Below, one piece after another: positions 13,064 to 13,274 of a stretch of 13,274 nt of DNA. The notes below the pieces were generated by a model. The model made no database searches. It was not told the origin of the DNA and saw only the letters and a program-made list of their open reading frames with translations. Position 1 is the first letter of the stretch. Each line of letters begins with the position of its first letter. Source of the DNA: Acidobacteriota bacterium. GTDB lineage: Bacteria > Acidobacteriota > Vicinamibacteria > Vicinamibacterales > Vicinamibacteraceae. The position numbers and the translations under genes are program-made. The stretch covers positions 1 through 13,274 of the forward strand of contig JAEZCY010000173.1 of NCBI GenBank assembly GCA_023429845.1, read 5' to 3'.

Positions 13064-13274
13064 ATGCCGTCGCGGCCCGACCCTGCGTTCTGGTCGAACC
13101 GGCGGGTGCTCGTCACCGGGCACACCGGCTTCAAGGGCACCTGGCTCACCACGTGGCTGCAGGACATGGGCGCGCAGGTGCACGGCCTGTCGCTGCCGGC
13201 CGGGCCGGCCGAGCAGCCGCTGTGGGGCCAGGTCGGGCTCGCCGGCGTCACCGAGACCCGCGTCGACATCGGCC
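13064..13274 (+). CDS. rfbG: CDP-glucose 4,6-dehydratase, N-terminal part (runs off the right edge)
   Basis: The first 70 residues of an extended short-chain dehydrogenase. The sequence FWSNRRVLVTGHTGFKGTWL (9-28) holds the NAD(P)-binding GxxGxxG motif as GHTGFKG (19-25), and the FW..(K/R)RV.VTGHTGFKG.WL pattern is specific to RfbG-type CDP-glucose 4,6-dehydratases. These make CDP-4-keto-6-deoxyglucose for dideoxy sugars in surface glycans. The following WLQDMGAQVHGLSLPA also fits. The start ATG has GAGGAG four bases upstream (13054-13059). Together with the divergent flippase-like gene it implies a lipopolysaccharide or capsule locus, unlike the rest of the window. Confidence 0.85.
   Translation, partial: MPSRPDPAFWSNRRVLVTGHTGFKGTWLTTWLQDMGAQVHGLSLPAGPAEQPLWGQVGLAGVTETRVDIG

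Overview
This is a GC-rich bacterial window made almost entirely of housekeeping genes. Dense packing, 1-4 nt overlaps and GTG starts suggest a high-GC soil or sediment bacterium. The separate glyQ/glyS subunits, the eukaryote-like HisRS and the intergenic 7-bp repeat arrays would fit Acidobacteriota (Vicinamibacteria-like), but this assignment is inference from memory and was not tested. Bases 12701-13274 appear to come from a different genomic context.

Layout. A long leftward (minus-strand) gene series runs, in transcription order, from about 10950 to the left edge: gamma-class carbonic anhydrase-like protein, hisS, aspS, phoH-like ATPase, ybeY, a CNNM/CorC-type CBS membrane protein, era, mgtE, recO, glyQ and glyS (5' part only). 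Most junctions are overlaps (GTGA or TGATG) or gaps under 35 bp. The exceptions are the hisS/aspS gap (45 bp) and the era/mgtE gap (161 bp). Each of these two holds a degenerate heptamer repeat array. To the right of a 189-bp divergent intergenic region, pheA (prephenate dehydratase) and ilvD (dihydroxy-acid dehydratase, 5' part) run rightward with an ATGA overlap.

How the genes fit together. The minus-strand set is a translation and ribosome-biogenesis cluster: three aminoacyl-tRNA synthetases (His, Asp, Gly), the YbeY rRNA endonuclease with its usual PhoH partner, the Era GTPase for 30S assembly, and RecO for recombinational repair. Two Mg2+-related CBS-domain membrane proteins (CorC/CNNM type and MgtE) lie within it. 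The plus-strand pair serves phenylalanine and branched-chain amino acid synthesis.

Unusual points. (1) ilvD breaks off after about 235 codons and joins, at about 12701, the similarly broken 5' part of a membrane flippase-like gene on the other strand. That gene is followed by the start of a CDP-glucose 4,6-dehydratase gene (rfbG). The reciprocal truncation looks like a chimeric contig joint or a large rearrangement. (2) The pheA start codon lies inside a perfect 10-bp inverted repeat, and the only SD-like motif is badly spaced for it. (3) The region between the carbonic anhydrase and pheA holds a consensus TATAAT overlapped by a 9-bp inverted repeat, followed by several interleaved inverted repeats and a 24-bp-spaced direct repeat. 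(4) The two heptamer arrays touch the end of era and the start of aspS. I found no tRNA, rRNA, CRISPR, transposase or recognisable defence system.
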